Origin: Singulisphaera sp. GP187
GTDB taxonomy: Bacteria; Planctomycetota; Phycisphaerae; Phycisphaerales; SM1A02
NCBI GenBank assembly: GCA_945868805.1
Contig: CAMBMO010000016.1
Span: 1-50,398, forward strand
Length of the DNA stretch: 50,398 nt
Direction of reading: 5' to 3'
Below the pieces are notes generated by a model that saw only the letters and a program-made list of their open reading frames with translations, ran no database searches and was not told the origin of the DNA. The position numbers and the translations under genes were made by a program. How positions within the stretch are numbered: position 1 is the first letter of the stretch; each line of letters starts with the position of its first letter. Positions 24,326-33,518 of this stretch are shown piece by piece.

Positions 24326-25246
24326 ATGCGAATCGTCAGTCTTCTTCCATCTGCCACCGAGATTCTTTGCCGAATCGGCGGCGAGAAATTGTTGGTCGGG
24401 CGAAGTCATGAATGCGATTGGCCACGGGAGATTCTCGACCGTCCGGTTTTGACTGGACAACGCACTCCTTCGCCCACCGGCATCGGCGCAAGTGCGGCGA
24501 TCGATGCCGCGGTTCGATCCGCGATGGGGAGCGAACAGTCGCTCTACACAATCGACGCGGATCGACTGCGAGGCCTTCGTCCAGACCTGATTCTCACGCA
24601 GGACTTGTGTGATGTCTGCTCGATCGACCTGAATACCGTGCGTGCTATCGCGGCGACGATGAATCCCGCGCCCGTAATCCTGAGTCTGAATCCCAAGTCG
24701 ATCTGGGACGTGCTTGATGATTGCCTGCGAATCGGCGAAGCGACTGATCGCACGGCGAGTGCGACACAAGCGATGGTCGAACTCCGCGAAGGATGGTGGA
24801 CCGCGGTCGATCATGTGAATCCCTACACCGAGGGACCCGAAGTTCTTTTCCTTGAATGGATGGACCCACCATTTGCAGGCGGACACTGGACGCCGGAGTT
24901 GATCGTCGCCGCCGGGGGGCGGCACTCGCTGAATCCCGCTGGATCGAAGAGTCGACAAGTCACGCCAGAAGAGATTCTTGAATCATCGCCGCAGCGGATC
25001 ATTGTCTGCCCGTGTGGCTATGGACTGCCCGCGATCCGCGCCGAGATGGCGACACTTCGTTCGCAAAAGTGGTGGCCCCTGCTTCCTGCCAATTTGGACG
25101 GCGGTGGGCACGTAGCGCTTGTCGATGGCAACCAAATGTTCAATAGACCCGGACCCCGGCTCGTTGATGCCTTTCGTTGGCTCGTGGGATGGCTCAATGA
25201 TCGTCCTGAGCTGATTCCAGAGGGGTTTCCTATCGAAAGAGCATGA
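24326..25246 (+). CDS. Cobalamin-binding, BtuF-like periplasmic-binding-fold protein
   Basis: A 306-residue protein with the BtuF/FhuD fold: RIVSLLPSATEILCRIGGE, LLVGRSHECDWP, then RGLRPDLILTQDLCDVC, VILSLNPKSIWDVLDD and the C-terminal half GGRHSLNPAGSKSRQVTPEE...IIVCPCGYG. Start 24326 (MRIVSLLPSATEI) matches homologues; the upstream extension is not conserved. There is no signal peptide and no permease or ATPase gene nearby, so despite kinship with transporter binding proteins it may act in the cytoplasm, as is common for this subgroup. The ligand (cobalamin or a related corrinoid) is assigned by family only. Confidence 0.85.
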   Translation: MRIVSLLPSATEILCRIGGEKLLVGRSHECDWPREILDRPVLTGQRTPSPTGIGASAAIDAAVRSAMGSEQSLYTIDADRLRGLRPDLILTQDLCDVCSIDLNTVRAIAATMNPAPVILSLNPKSIWDVLDDCLRIGEATDRTASATQAMVELREGWWTAVDHVNPYTEGPEVLFLEWMDPPFAGGHWTPELIVAAGGRHSLNPAGSKSRQVTPEEILESSPQRIIVCPCGYGLPAIRAEMATLRSQKWWPLLPANLDGGGHVALVDGNQMFNRPGPRLVDAFRWLVGWLNDRPELIPEGFPIERA

Positions 25247-25297
25247 TCTGATCCTCGCTCCTCTTCTCGGCACGGAGATTGCTACAGAAACGAACCT

Positions 25298-27913
25298 ATG
25301 AACTTCGAGAAATTCACAACACTTGCTCAGCAAGCCCTTTCGCAGGCACAGTCCACAGCCGTTCGTGATCAGCACGGCGAAGTCAGTTCATTGCATTTGC
25401 TCGCGGCGTTACTCAGCGAGAAGAACGGTCCAGCCAATGGAGTACTCGCAAAGGCGGGTCTCGATCCAGCACAGATCGCAGCGACCGCCACAGCGCAACT
25501 TTCGCGTCAGCCCCGCGTGCAGGGGTCGACACCGACAGTCGGTCGAGAATTGACAGAGATCATCGGCGCGGCTGAACGGCTCGCGCAGAAGATGAAAGAT
25601 TCGTACGTGTCCAGCGACCACTTGCTTATCGCGATCGCGCAGTCGAAGGGATCTGGGCAGGATGTTCTCAACGCGGTCGGTGCGCACGCCAAAGAACTCG
25701 AAACCGCCGCACGCGAGATTCGCAAAGCAAGTGGCGTGCAAGGCATTCACGACCCTGGCGCAGAGAACACCTTCGAAGCACTCAAAAAGTACGGCAAGGA
25801 TCTTAACGAACTCGCTGCCAGCGGAAAGCTCGATCCAGTGATCGGCCGCGACGAAGAGATTCGCCGTTGCATGCAAGTGCTCTCGCGACGCACAAAGAAT
25901 AATCCCGTACTGATCGGCGAGCCCGGCGTTGGCAAGACCGCGATTGCTGAAGGGCTCGCCCAGCGCATTCTGAATGGCGACTGCCCAGAGTCGATGCGAA
26001 GTTCGCGGATCATCGCGCTTGATGTTGGGCAATTGCTCGCGGGCGCGAAATTCCGCGGCGAATTCGAAGAACGGCTGAAGGCTGTCCTGCGAGAAGTCGC
26101 GGCGAGCGAAGGACGGATCATCCTCTTCATCGACGAACTGCACACGATCGTCGGCGCGGGTCAAGGCGAGGGCGCGGTCGGTGCCGGACAACTGCTCAAG
26201 CCTGCGCTCGCGCGCGGCGAATTGCACTGCATTGGGGCAACGACGCTCGACGAGTACCGCAAGCATGTCGAGAAAGACGCGGCATTCGAGCGGCGCTTCA
26301 GTCCCGTCTATGTCGGCGAGCCAGGTGTCGAGGACACGATCGCGATCCTTCGAGGGCTGAAGGAGAAGTACCAAGCACATCACGGCGTGCGCATCCAAGA
26401 TGCCGCACTCGTCGCAGCGGCACATCTTTCCGACCGATACATCAGCGATCGGTTCTTGCCGGATAAGGCGATCGACCTGCTCGACGAGGCAGCGAGTCGT
26501 CTTCGCATCGAGAACGATTCGATGCCGGTGGAACTGGACGAAATCCGCAGGCTGATCACCAAGCTCGAAATCGAGAAAGCAGCACTACAAATAGAGAAAG
26601 ACCCGCAGAGTGCGAAGCGAAGAGCGGGCGTCGATCAGGAACTCGCAGGCGAGCGAGAGAAGGATCGGACGATGACTGCGCAGTGGACGATCGAGAAGAA
26701 GGAGCTCGATGCGATTAAAGAGATCGACCGTGCAATCGAGGCTCGCAAGGTCGAATTTGACCAAGCACAGCGACGAGGGGACTTCGAGCGCGCGGCACGT
26801 ATTCAGCACGGAGAAATCCGCGACCTCGAACTTCGTCGCGGTGAGGCAGAACTCGCCCTGCGCAAGCGCATCGAATCCGGCACTGCGCTCGTGAAGGAAG
26901 AGGTCGATCCCGAAGCCGTGGCGGAAGTCGTCGCGAAGTGGACTGGCATTCCGATGTCCAAGTTGATCGAAAGCGAACGCGAGAAGCTCTTGCACATTGA
27001 GGATGCGCTTCGGCAGCGCGTCGTCGGTCAGAGCGAAGCGGTACGCGCGGTCGCTGAAGCGGTGCGGCGCAATCGCGCTGGCCTTGGCGAGCCCAATCGA
27101 CCGATTGGTTCGTTCCTCTTTCTCGGTCCGACTGGTGTCGGAAAGACTGAACTTTGCAAGGCACTCGCCGAATTGCTCTTCGATTCTCAGGATGCGATGG
27201 TGCGCATCGACATGAGCGAATACATGGAACGACATTCAGTCGCGCGGCTGATCGGCGCGCCTCCGGGGTATGTCGGTTTTGAAGAGGGAGGACGACTGAC
27301 CGAGGCGGTGAGACGCCGGCCATACAGCGTCGTGCTCTTCGACGAATTCGAGAAGGCGCACCCCGATGTCAGCAATGTGTTGCTCCAGGTGCTCGACGAT
27401 GGACGACTGACGGACGGTCAGGGTCGCACGGTCAACTTCGCCAACACGCTGATTGTGATGACCAGCAATATCGGTTCGAATGCGATCTTGGAAATGACCG
27501 AAGCGCATCAGCCCGAAGAAATGATCCAAGCGCACATCCGCGGATTGCTCAAGGCGCAACTGCGGCCGGAACTTCTCAACCGCATTGACGAAACAATCAT
27601 CTTTCACCAACTTGACCGCGAGCAACTCGGGAAGATCGCGGAGATCCAGGTCGGACAATTGCGAAGAAGACTCGTCCAGCGCGGACTCGGGCTCGAAGTC
27701 TCCCCCACCGCCATAGACGCGCTCTCAGCGGAAGGATTCGATCCACAGTTCGGCGCACGACCGCTCAAACGCGTCATTCAACAGCGCCTTGAAAACCCGA
27801 TCGCATCCGGAATCCTTGGCGGGACTTTCAAGGATGGCGACACCGTGCGGGTCGACTACAAGGGAAAATCGTTCACGTTTACGACTGACGCGAAGAAGAA
27901 GCAAACGGCCTAG
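25298..27913 (+). CDS. clpB: ClpB disaggregase
   Basis: An 871-residue Hsp100 ATPase that rescues aggregated proteins with the DnaK system. Domains in order: Clp N-domain ([18 protein letters not shown], 1-145), first AAA+ module with GEPGVGKTA near 207-215 and [12 protein letters not shown], the coiled-coil middle domain about 400-525 ([20 protein letters not shown]), which is specific to ClpB, and a second AAA+ module with [29 protein letters not shown] and the C-terminal D2 domain ending KKKQTA. Full length. I saw no CIRCE or sigma-32-type site in the 51 bases before it. Its last 189 bases are overlapped by the minus-strand HEPN frame. Confidence 0.97.
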   Translation: MNFEKFTTLAQQALSQAQSTAVRDQHGEVSSLHLLAALLSEKNGPANGVLAKAGLDPAQIAATATAQLSRQPRVQGSTPTVGRELTEIIGAAERLAQKMKDSYVSSDHLLIAIAQSKGSGQDVLNAVGAHAKELETAAREIRKASGVQGIHDPGAENTFEALKKYGKDLNELAASGKLDPVIGRDEEIRRCMQVLSRRTKNNPVLIGEPGVGKTAIAEGLAQRILNGDCPESMRSSRIIALDVGQLLAGAKFRGEFEERLKAVLREVAASEGRIILFIDELHTIVGAGQGEGAVGAGQLLKPALARGELHCIGATTLDEYRKHVEKDAAFERRFSPVYVGEPGVEDTIAILRGLKEKYQAHHGVRIQDAALVAAAHLSDRYISDRFLPDKAIDLLDEAASRLRIENDSMPVELDEIRRLITKLEIEKAALQIEKDPQSAKRRAGVDQELAGEREKDRTMTAQWTIEKKELDAIKEIDRAIEARKVEFDQAQRRGDFERAARIQHGEIRDLELRRGEAELALRKRIESGTALVKEEVDPEAVAEVVAKWTGIPMSKLIESEREKLLHIEDALRQRVVGQSEAVRAVAEAVRRNRAGLGEPNRPIGSFLFLGPTGVGKTELCKALAELLFDSQDAMVRIDMSEYMERHSVARLIGAPPGYVGFEEGGRLTEAVRRRPYSVVLFDEFEKAHPDVSNVLLQVLDDGRLTDGQGRTVNFANTLIVMTSNIGSNAILEMTEAHQPEEMIQAHIRGLLKAQLRPELLNRIDETIIFHQLDREQLGKIAEIQVGQLRRRLVQRGLGLEVSPTAIDALSAEGFDPQFGARPLKRVIQQRLENPIASGILGGTFKDGDTVRVDYKGKSFTFTTDAKKKQTA

Positions 27914-28345
27914 GGGGTGCTGTTCCACCGGTCGACAATTCATCGGCAATAGATCCATCACTCCATCGAGCACGCGCTTCGCAATATCGAGCGCATGTAA
28001 GGCATCTGCTCTTGAAACTGAAGCGGCGTCGCCTGGAGAGCGAAATCGCCAAGCGAATTCGGACATCAGTAAAGCAGTACGCATCAACTCTGCCATCGGA
28101 GGAAGGAGCCTCGCGACGGCGCCACCGAGCTCCGTCAAACTGTCTGTCTTTCGAGAAGCCTGTTCGCGGTGAACGAGGTACGCCTTTATCGATTTTTCCG
28201 CGCATTGCTGTGCATGGAAAGCAGCATCGTTGAGAAGTGGCGCAACGGCGGTCGGGTCATGCGCACTGGCGCACAAATCTTCCGTCGCACGGAGGAGCCA
28301 ACCACGCACTTCGAGAGTGCGAATGTCTGCCGACTCCCCCGCCAT
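27725..28345 (-). CDS. HEPN domain protein
   Basis: The first about 130 of 206 residues are a HEPN domain (PF05168 type): [36 protein letters not shown], then helices with [21 protein letters not shown] and [22 protein letters not shown] proteins are often the effector of HEPN/MNT toxin-antitoxin pairs, and a broken MNT gene lies directly upstream with a short overlap. Residues after about 144 (from the segment [11 protein letters not shown] on) are antisense to the 3' end of clpB and unlikely to be conserved, so the stop was probably lost and the frame now reads on to 27725. The RX4-6H RNase motif is not evident. Confidence 0.7.
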   Translation of the reverse strand: MAGESADIRTLEVRGWLLRATEDLCASAHDPTAVAPLLNDAAFHAQQCAEKSIKAYLVHREQASRKTDSLTELGGAVARLLPPMAELMRTALLMSEFAWRFRSPGDAASVSRADALHALDIAKRVLDGVMDLLPMNCRPVEQHPLGRLLLLRVSRKRERFSLVVDPHGVAILESPAKDSGCDRVFKALLNDAFERSCAELWIESFR

Positions 28346-28549
28346 GCAACAATTGCCCCTCGCGTTCGATTATCCAAGGTAGCGATGCAACGACTCTCCG
28401 ACGGGTCGCGAATTCCGTTTCGGTGAAGACATCGGCACCTCGCTCGAGCCCCCACAGGACTTCGGCCGCAGTTCGTGGACTTCGACGCGACTCATCCCCC
28501 CTATATCCCCGACGATCACGGCGAGATCGATATTGCTGTCACTCGTCGC
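28340..28549 (-). pseudogene. Broken MNT-type nucleotidyltransferase (antitoxin partner of HEPN)
   Basis: Two frames together give a nucleotidyltransferase: ATSDSNIDLAVIVGD from 28549, then, one frame over, DESRRSPRTAAEVLWGLERG, DVFTETEFATRRR and [18 protein letters not shown] down to 28340. The second part matches the C-terminal half of MNT domains (...EEFERRR...LP..I.REG..LY). The frames meet at a run of six G (28496-28501); seven or four would restore them. The catalytic D-I-D is N-I-D here, and the upstream GS motif is absent because the neighbouring membrane gene ends here. It is probably dead, or a sequencing slip made it look so. Confidence 0.55.
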
Positions 28550-29376
28550 ATCGAATACATCAGAGGTGCGGTCACGAATGAGACCGCAAGCAACCAGCAG
28601 ACCACGATGCCAAGCGCAGGACCCATCAACGGGAAGAGCCAGATACCGAGGAGCGCGAACAAACCAACGCTCGTCGCTCCCAGGATCATCGGCGCGACCG
28701 CGCCGATCGGCACCTCGTGTCCTTGCGCGATCCAAGTGCCGATCATCGTCGTCAAGAATATTGCTGGGAAGGCACTGACAAGTCCGCCGAAGACCGGCAT
28801 GCCATTCGCTGCGATCGTGAGTGCGACGCCATTTGCAATCGCGGACGCGGCGCCGCGCAACAACAACTGACTCGTTGGTACTCGTCGATGTCCCTTCAGC
28901 GCCGGAATGTTCTGGCGTGAAAGCAACAAGCCCATCGCGAGTGTCACGAGGAGCGCGACGACTCCCCAAACGACTGCAGCTCCGGACGCGGCGCCAGGCG
29001 CAGGATTCGTTGCGCGCTGAACATCCGCGATCACAACAGCGCAGGCGATCCAGATGACGATCGAAAAGATCGTTGTCACCAGAAGTCTTGACGCCGAACT
29101 CAACGCATGCAATCGGTGTGGCAGTACTCGCCAAATTGCAAGCACTCCTGTCGAAAGCAGCATCCCAACGGGTATTGCCGCCATCGACTTCACGAAATTC
29201 TCGCCCTGATCGACTTGGTAGAGCCCCCACGACGCGAACACAATCGTTGACGGCATCGTCGCGAGTGCGCCGCCTCTGCGTCCGCCGAATCGCTCGATCG
29301 CTGCACTTGCGAGAATGGCGATGACCCCCGCACCCGCCGCCACGATGACGATCGCATCGCGCGAAGCTGGTTCCAT
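28516..29376 (-). CDS. Multi-pass membrane protein, DUF3147-like duplicated
   Basis: A 286-residue integral membrane protein with about eight to nine hydrophobic segments. The two halves look related: GGRRGGALATMPSTIVFASWG early and GGLVSAFPAIFLTTMIGTWI late, each following a short hydrophobic stretch. The pattern resembles a doubled DUF3147/GlpM-type unit, but this is a tentative match. The start at 29376 shares one base with the GAF gene's stop (TGATG), implying co-translation; the open frame upstream of it is antisense-free but inside the GAF gene. The 3' end overlaps the MNT relic. Function unknown. Confidence 0.75.
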   Translation of the reverse strand: MEPASRDAIVIVAAGAGVIAILASAAIERFGGRRGGALATMPSTIVFASWGLYQVDQGENFVKSMAAIPVGMLLSTGVLAIWRVLPHRLHALSSASRLLVTTIFSIVIWIACAVVIADVQRATNPAPGAASGAAVVWGVVALLVTLAMGLLLSRQNIPALKGHRRVPTSQLLLRGAASAIANGVALTIAANGMPVFGGLVSAFPAIFLTTMIGTWIAQGHEVPIGAVAPMILGATSVGLFALLGIWLFPLMGPALGIVVCWLLAVSFVTAPLMYSMRRVTAISISP

Positions 29377-29870
29377 CAGGAGGCGCGGTCCTTCGGTGTC
29401 GCCGAATCGATCATGCGTGCAATCGTGCGACCGCACTCCAAAAGCGAGACAGTCTCGACTGGCGAATATTCTCGTGGCGCGAACGTAGCGACGCCGAGAA
29501 CGGCGACAATCGTGCCACCATTTGCTCCTCCGAAACACGGAACCGTGATTGCCCCCTCCATTCCAGTTGCACGTGCACCCGGACGCGCATCGCCCGAGGT
29601 GTCGGTCTGCAAGTTGCAAACGGTGACAGGTCCGCGTCGCTCGACGGCGAGTCCTGCCAAGCCCTTACCAACTGGAATCGTCCGAATCGCATCCATGACA
29701 GGCAGCGGAAACTTGCCGACGATGGCGGTCAAGTGGAGTTGGCCATCGGCACCCATGCTGTGAAGAGTTCCCGTATCAGCGGCGAAGTGCGCGACGATCG
29801 AATTGAGCGCCAACTGCAAATCATTCAACTTTGCAAGCTCTGCGTGCCACTCGATATTCAATGCGCTCAT
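29376..29870 (-). CDS. GAF domain protein
   Basis: A 164-residue single GAF domain: ALNSIVAHFAADTGTLHSMG, TAIVGKFP, VMDAIRTIPVGKGLAGLAVE, PVTVCNLQTDTSG, GAITVPCFGGANGGTIVAVLGVAT, then a helix. GAF domains sense small molecules or light; with no output domain fused, it may act on a partner or be an fRMsr-like enzyme. The Cys residues of free-methionine-sulfoxide reductases are not clearly placed (only Cys at PCFGG and CNLQ), so I do not assign that activity. It is coupled to the membrane protein downstream by a TGATG overlap, and diverges from the cupin gene. Confidence 0.85.
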   Translation of the reverse strand: MSALNIEWHAELAKLNDLQLALNSIVAHFAADTGTLHSMGADGQLHLTAIVGKFPLPVMDAIRTIPVGKGLAGLAVERRGPVTVCNLQTDTSGDARPGARATGMEGAITVPCFGGANGGTIVAVLGVATFAPREYSPVETVSLLECGRTIARMIDSATPKDRAS

Positions 29871-29917
29871 CGAGTTGAGAATAGGCTTATCTTGATTGGA
29901 TGCATGCGCTACGCACG

Positions 29918-30376
29918 ATGACTGCCCAGGAAATCATCAAGGCCTTGAATCTCGCACCCCATCCAGAAGGTGGATGGTTTCGCGAAACGCACCGAGCGAC
30001 CGTTGATGGTTCGGGGCGAAGCGACACCCTCAGTCGGCCTGCGTGCACAGCGATCTACTTCTTGATCGAGCGGAGCCAGTCGAATCGCTGGCACAAAGTC
30101 GACGCCGTCGAGTTGTGGCTCTGGCACGCGGGATCTGATCTTGAACTCTCGGTCGCTTCGGGCAACGAAGGCGCGCTCTCAGTGAAAGTGACCAAGCTAG
30201 GAACGAGCATCGATCGATCGATCGAGCCCCAGGGAATAGTTCCAGCGAGAGTTTGGCAATCGGTACGAACGCTCGGTGAATGGACGCTCGTCTCATGCGT
30301 TGTTGCACCAGGATTCGAGTGGTCGGGATTCACTCTCGCCCCAGAAGGCTGGACGCCAGTTTCGACTTCGACCTGA
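29918..30376 (+). CDS. DUF985 (Cupin_5) family protein
   Basis: A 152-residue cupin-like protein: MTAQEIIKALNLAPHPEGGWF at the start, ETHRATVDGSG, CTAIYFLIERSQSNRWHKVDAVELWLWHAG and LVSCVVAPGFEWSGFTLAP. These are the hallmarks of DUF985, often beside sugar-nucleotide genes; the biochemical role is not established. An ATG at 29900 is also in frame, but homologues begin at M-T-A-(Q/E)-E-I-I, so I prefer 29918. It is convergent with asnB, 9 bases apart. Confidence 0.88.
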   Translation: MTAQEIIKALNLAPHPEGGWFRETHRATVDGSGRSDTLSRPACTAIYFLIERSQSNRWHKVDAVELWLWHAGSDLELSVASGNEGALSVKVTKLGTSIDRSIEPQGIVPARVWQSVRTLGEWTLVSCVVAPGFEWSGFTLAPEGWTPVSTST

Positions 30377-30385
30377 GCTCGATGA

Positions 30386-32302
30386 TCAATTCGGTAAGCG
30401 ATTCGATCGCGCCGCATTCCACGACTGAAACATCAGCACCGCCCAGATGAGATGCCGATCGATCTCGCGCCCAGCAAGAAACGCTTCCCAACGCGCGCGT
30501 GTCTCTTTCGGGTGGAAAAATCCATCGCGTGCGAGACGGCGTTCATCGAGCAAGTCTTCGGCCCAGTCGCGCAGATCTGTCCGCAACCAAGCGGCGATGG
30601 GAACTCCAAAGCCCAGCTTCGGTTGATTCGGAAATCCCCCTGGGACAAGTCGATTTGCAAGTTGATATGAAATCCACTTGCCACGTCCGCCGCGAATCTT
30701 TGCAGACATCGGCACTCGCCACGACCACTCGACAAACTCGCGGTCGAGATATGGAGATCGCACTTCAAGACCCACCGACATCGACGCCCGATCGACCTTG
30801 ACCAGTAAATCGTCGACGAGATACGAAACGAAGTCGCGGTGCATCATCTTCGAAGCGATCGACTGCGCATCGCCGTGCCATCTCTTCAAGTGCGACTCCT
30901 GCTCGCCCCCCGCTCCGATGACGAGAATCTCCGCCCCTTCCCCACTGCTCGAAAGCGCACGGTAGACAGACTCGAAATCCGAGAGTGCGATGATCGACGC
31001 GACACGGTCAAGCTTCTCATGCAAGCGACTGCCGCTCCTCCCCGCGACCATCGACAAGCAATTCGCCATGAATCTGCGAATGAACATGGGCTGGAAGCGC
31101 AGCTTCGCAAACATCCTCGGAGCGACGAGATACCGGTCGTATCCACCGAGCAACTCGTCGGCGCCATCACCAGATAGAGCGACGGTCACCTTCGACCGTG
31201 TGAGTTCGCTCAACATCACTGTCGGAATCTGACTGCTGTCTGCGAAGGGCTCGTCGTAGATGTTGCAGAGCCGCGGAATGATCGCCATCGCATCGCGAGC
31301 GGTGGCGACGACTTCGGTGTGATCCGTCCCGAGCGCCCTCGCCGTCGCGCGCGCACGAGCGGATTCGTCGTACGCGGCATTGTCGAATCCGATCGTGAAA
31401 GTCTTGATGCGCGAACTGCTCGCTCGTGACATCAGAGCGACGACGAGCGCACTATCCACCCCACCCGAAAGAAACGCCCCAAGTGGCACGTCAGAGATCA
31501 TGCGTCGAGAGACTGCGCTGTGCAAATGTGTTTGCAGTTGATCAATGAGCGCAGAGTCCGTTTCGACGAGTAGATGCGCTTCGCACGCCTGCGCACGATC
31601 ATTCGCGCTCCAGAAAGTTGCAATCGTTGGTTGCGTGCCGCACTCCGCCCTCACTTGCATCGACGCGATCTGCCCAGCGGGCAACTTGCGCAAGTTTGGA
31701 TGGATGCACTGCGATCCCGGCACATGCCCCAAGCGCAAGTACGCCGCGAGTGCACTGCGATCGACATCGAGCGCGCCTGATGAAACGGGCGCGATCCCCT
31801 TCAGTTCGCTCGCAAACGCGAAGACCCTTCCAATCCAGCCGTAGTAGAGCGGCTTCTTGCCCATCGGGTCGCGCACGAGATGCAGCGTCTGCGCCTGTTT
31901 GTCCCAAACCGCAAACGCAAACATCCCGTTGAACTTTCGTGCGGCTTCCGCCACTCCCCATGCGTCGATTGCTTCGAGCATCATTTCGGTATCGCTGCGA
32001 CCGCGCCAGGCAATTCGCACACGAGCATCGAGTTCCCCACGCAGTTCGCCCGCGTTATAGATCTCTCCGTTGAACACGATCGTGAAGCGCCCCGATGCAC
32101 TGACCATCGGCTGGTGCCCCGCAGACGTGAGATCGATGATCGACAGGCGACGATGCGAGAATCCGACGCGCAGGTGCTCGTCCCACCAGACACCACTGTC
32201 GTCGGGTCCGCGGTGCGAAAGGCTCGAAGCCATCGCTTCGAGCGTCGTGCGCGGATCACTCAACTGACCGCGCGGATCGATGAATCCCGCAATGCCGCAC
32301 AT
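30386..32302 (-). CDS. asnB: Asparagine synthase (glutamine-hydrolysing)
   Basis: A 638-residue AsnB-type enzyme. The glutaminase part begins MCGIAGFID with nucleophile Cys2 and has SHRGPDDSGVW, HRRLSIIDL and FNGEIYN. The synthetase part has the PP-motif LSGGVDSALV, FTIGFDN, VALSGDGADELLGGYDRY and the C-terminal ELANRLVP-type region (SYQLANRLVPGGFPNQPKLG). It makes asparagine from aspartate, or amidates a cell-envelope precursor, as many AsnB paralogues in polysaccharide clusters do; no such cluster is seen here. The start at 32302 is set by Cys2; the longer frame upstream is antisense to the lipoprotein gene. Confidence 0.95.
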   Translation of the reverse strand: MCGIAGFIDPRGQLSDPRTTLEAMASSLSHRGPDDSGVWWDEHLRVGFSHRRLSIIDLTSAGHQPMVSASGRFTIVFNGEIYNAGELRGELDARVRIAWRGRSDTEMMLEAIDAWGVAEAARKFNGMFAFAVWDKQAQTLHLVRDPMGKKPLYYGWIGRVFAFASELKGIAPVSSGALDVDRSALAAYLRLGHVPGSQCIHPNLRKLPAGQIASMQVRAECGTQPTIATFWSANDRAQACEAHLLVETDSALIDQLQTHLHSAVSRRMISDVPLGAFLSGGVDSALVVALMSRASSSRIKTFTIGFDNAAYDESARARATARALGTDHTEVVATARDAMAIIPRLCNIYDEPFADSSQIPTVMLSELTRSKVTVALSGDGADELLGGYDRYLVAPRMFAKLRFQPMFIRRFMANCLSMVAGRSGSRLHEKLDRVASIIALSDFESVYRALSSSGEGAEILVIGAGGEQESHLKRWHGDAQSIASKMMHRDFVSYLVDDLLVKVDRASMSVGLEVRSPYLDREFVEWSWRVPMSAKIRGGRGKWISYQLANRLVPGGFPNQPKLGFGVPIAAWLRTDLRDWAEDLLDERRLARDGFFHPKETRARWEAFLAGREIDRHLIWAVLMFQSWNAARSNRLPN

Positions 32303-32381
32303 CGCTCGATCATAGGACGATCCAGTTTCGTCAAGGTATCCTCGCAAAATGAACACACTTCGAACTGGGCAGTCCACTCGC

Positions 32382-33404
32382 ATGAAATCGACCTTCGTAA
32401 GAATCGTGCTTTCCACAGCAACGCTTACGCTCGCCGCGTGCGGAGTCTCGGACACTTTCCCCATCGAGACCGTGGGCCCTTCGACGGCGGGAATTCTGCG
32501 CATTTCCACCTCTGGAGTGGGTATCAAGGAAATCCAGCAGAGCGCAGATGCGCTTGCGACGATCATGTCAAAGTCCAAGATTCCGCAGGTCGTGCAAGCT
32601 TCTGGATTGCTTCAACTTCAAGCGGCGGGACTCGACGCGAACCCCAGCCTGAAGAAGCTGGATGAAACGATGGCATCGCTCAGGCAAATCGGAGCGAAGG
32701 CGGTCTATATTGTCGCTGACAAAATTGCCGCGGAGAGCATGACGGACGCTCTGACCGACGAACTTCCAATCGGCGCAGACGGAGTGATCTTTCTCGTTCA
32801 GACTGACAGTGTTTTTTCGACGTCGGATATCGAGTCCGTCGCCGCGAAGGCGTTCAACGCCTCGGTCATCGTTGAATCAATCGGCAAGGGCTGGTATTGG
32901 TTGAAGTCCGACGCCAACGAGTCTCTCCCGACGATCACCGACGCAGCAATCGACGTGGAATTCAACCATTCGCTGAATGCGCTCTCTGGATCTGCGATCA
33001 CATTCGGAATGCGAATGACGGCTGAGATGCGCGCGACAATCGACGAATCGATGGCGGAGGACGCTGGGCCACTCGCGGCGTTCACGGCTGGATTTACGGA
33101 ACCGCTCAAGTCGCTCAATTCGCTTTCGGCATCGATTGACTTCGGACCAAATCCGACTCTGCGCGTTGCGATGACATTTGCAACGAAGGAATCAGCCGGA
33201 GAATTCAACGATGTCTGGAGCACGACAACACGCAGTATCGGGACGATGGCAGGCATGATGATGGCAGGTGGCGGCGAAGATGGCGAGGGCGGCATCGACC
33301 CGAAGGCATTCGGCCAGATCGCGGAAGCACTCGACATGAAGCAGGCTGAATCACAACTCACACTCACACTCGATGACGCAGGCTGGAAGAAGTTGATTCC
33401 GTGA
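32382..33404 (+). CDS. Hypothetical lipoprotein
   Basis: A 340-residue protein starting MKSTFVRIVLSTATLTLAAC, a lipoprotein signal with lipobox LAAC; an in-frame ATG 33 bases upstream is less likely. The mature part has alternating helices and strands (IQQSADALATIMSKSKIPQ, GAKAVYIVADKI, ALSGSAITFGMRMTAEMRAT) and ends with AFGQIAEALDMKQAESQL. The organisation (repeated 'A.AVY.VAD', 'G.W...') is reminiscent of the secreted unknown at 2713-4515, which also assesses to alternating strand-helix units, but I could not align them by eye. No family assigned. It diverges from asnB with 79 bases between starts. Confidence 0.75.
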   Translation: MKSTFVRIVLSTATLTLAACGVSDTFPIETVGPSTAGILRISTSGVGIKEIQQSADALATIMSKSKIPQVVQASGLLQLQAAGLDANPSLKKLDETMASLRQIGAKAVYIVADKIAAESMTDALTDELPIGADGVIFLVQTDSVFSTSDIESVAAKAFNASVIVESIGKGWYWLKSDANESLPTITDAAIDVEFNHSLNALSGSAITFGMRMTAEMRATIDESMAEDAGPLAAFTAGFTEPLKSLNSLSASIDFGPNPTLRVAMTFATKESAGEFNDVWSTTTRSIGTMAGMMMAGGGEDGEGGIDPKAFGQIAEALDMKQAESQLTLTLDDAGWKKLIP

Positions 33405-33518
33405 TTGGGTGAGACGGTTCTTAGCGGGCAGAAAGGCACGCCGATACAGCACGTTTTGCCCCCCAAGCGTGCGAATGTGCAGGCTGCTCGCCGCGCCATC
33501 CTCCCCAAACCAATCCCC

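Noticed and set aside
25409-26425. Minus-strand frame of 338 codons opposite clpB
   Set aside because: Shadow of conserved ClpB sequence with no domain of its own.
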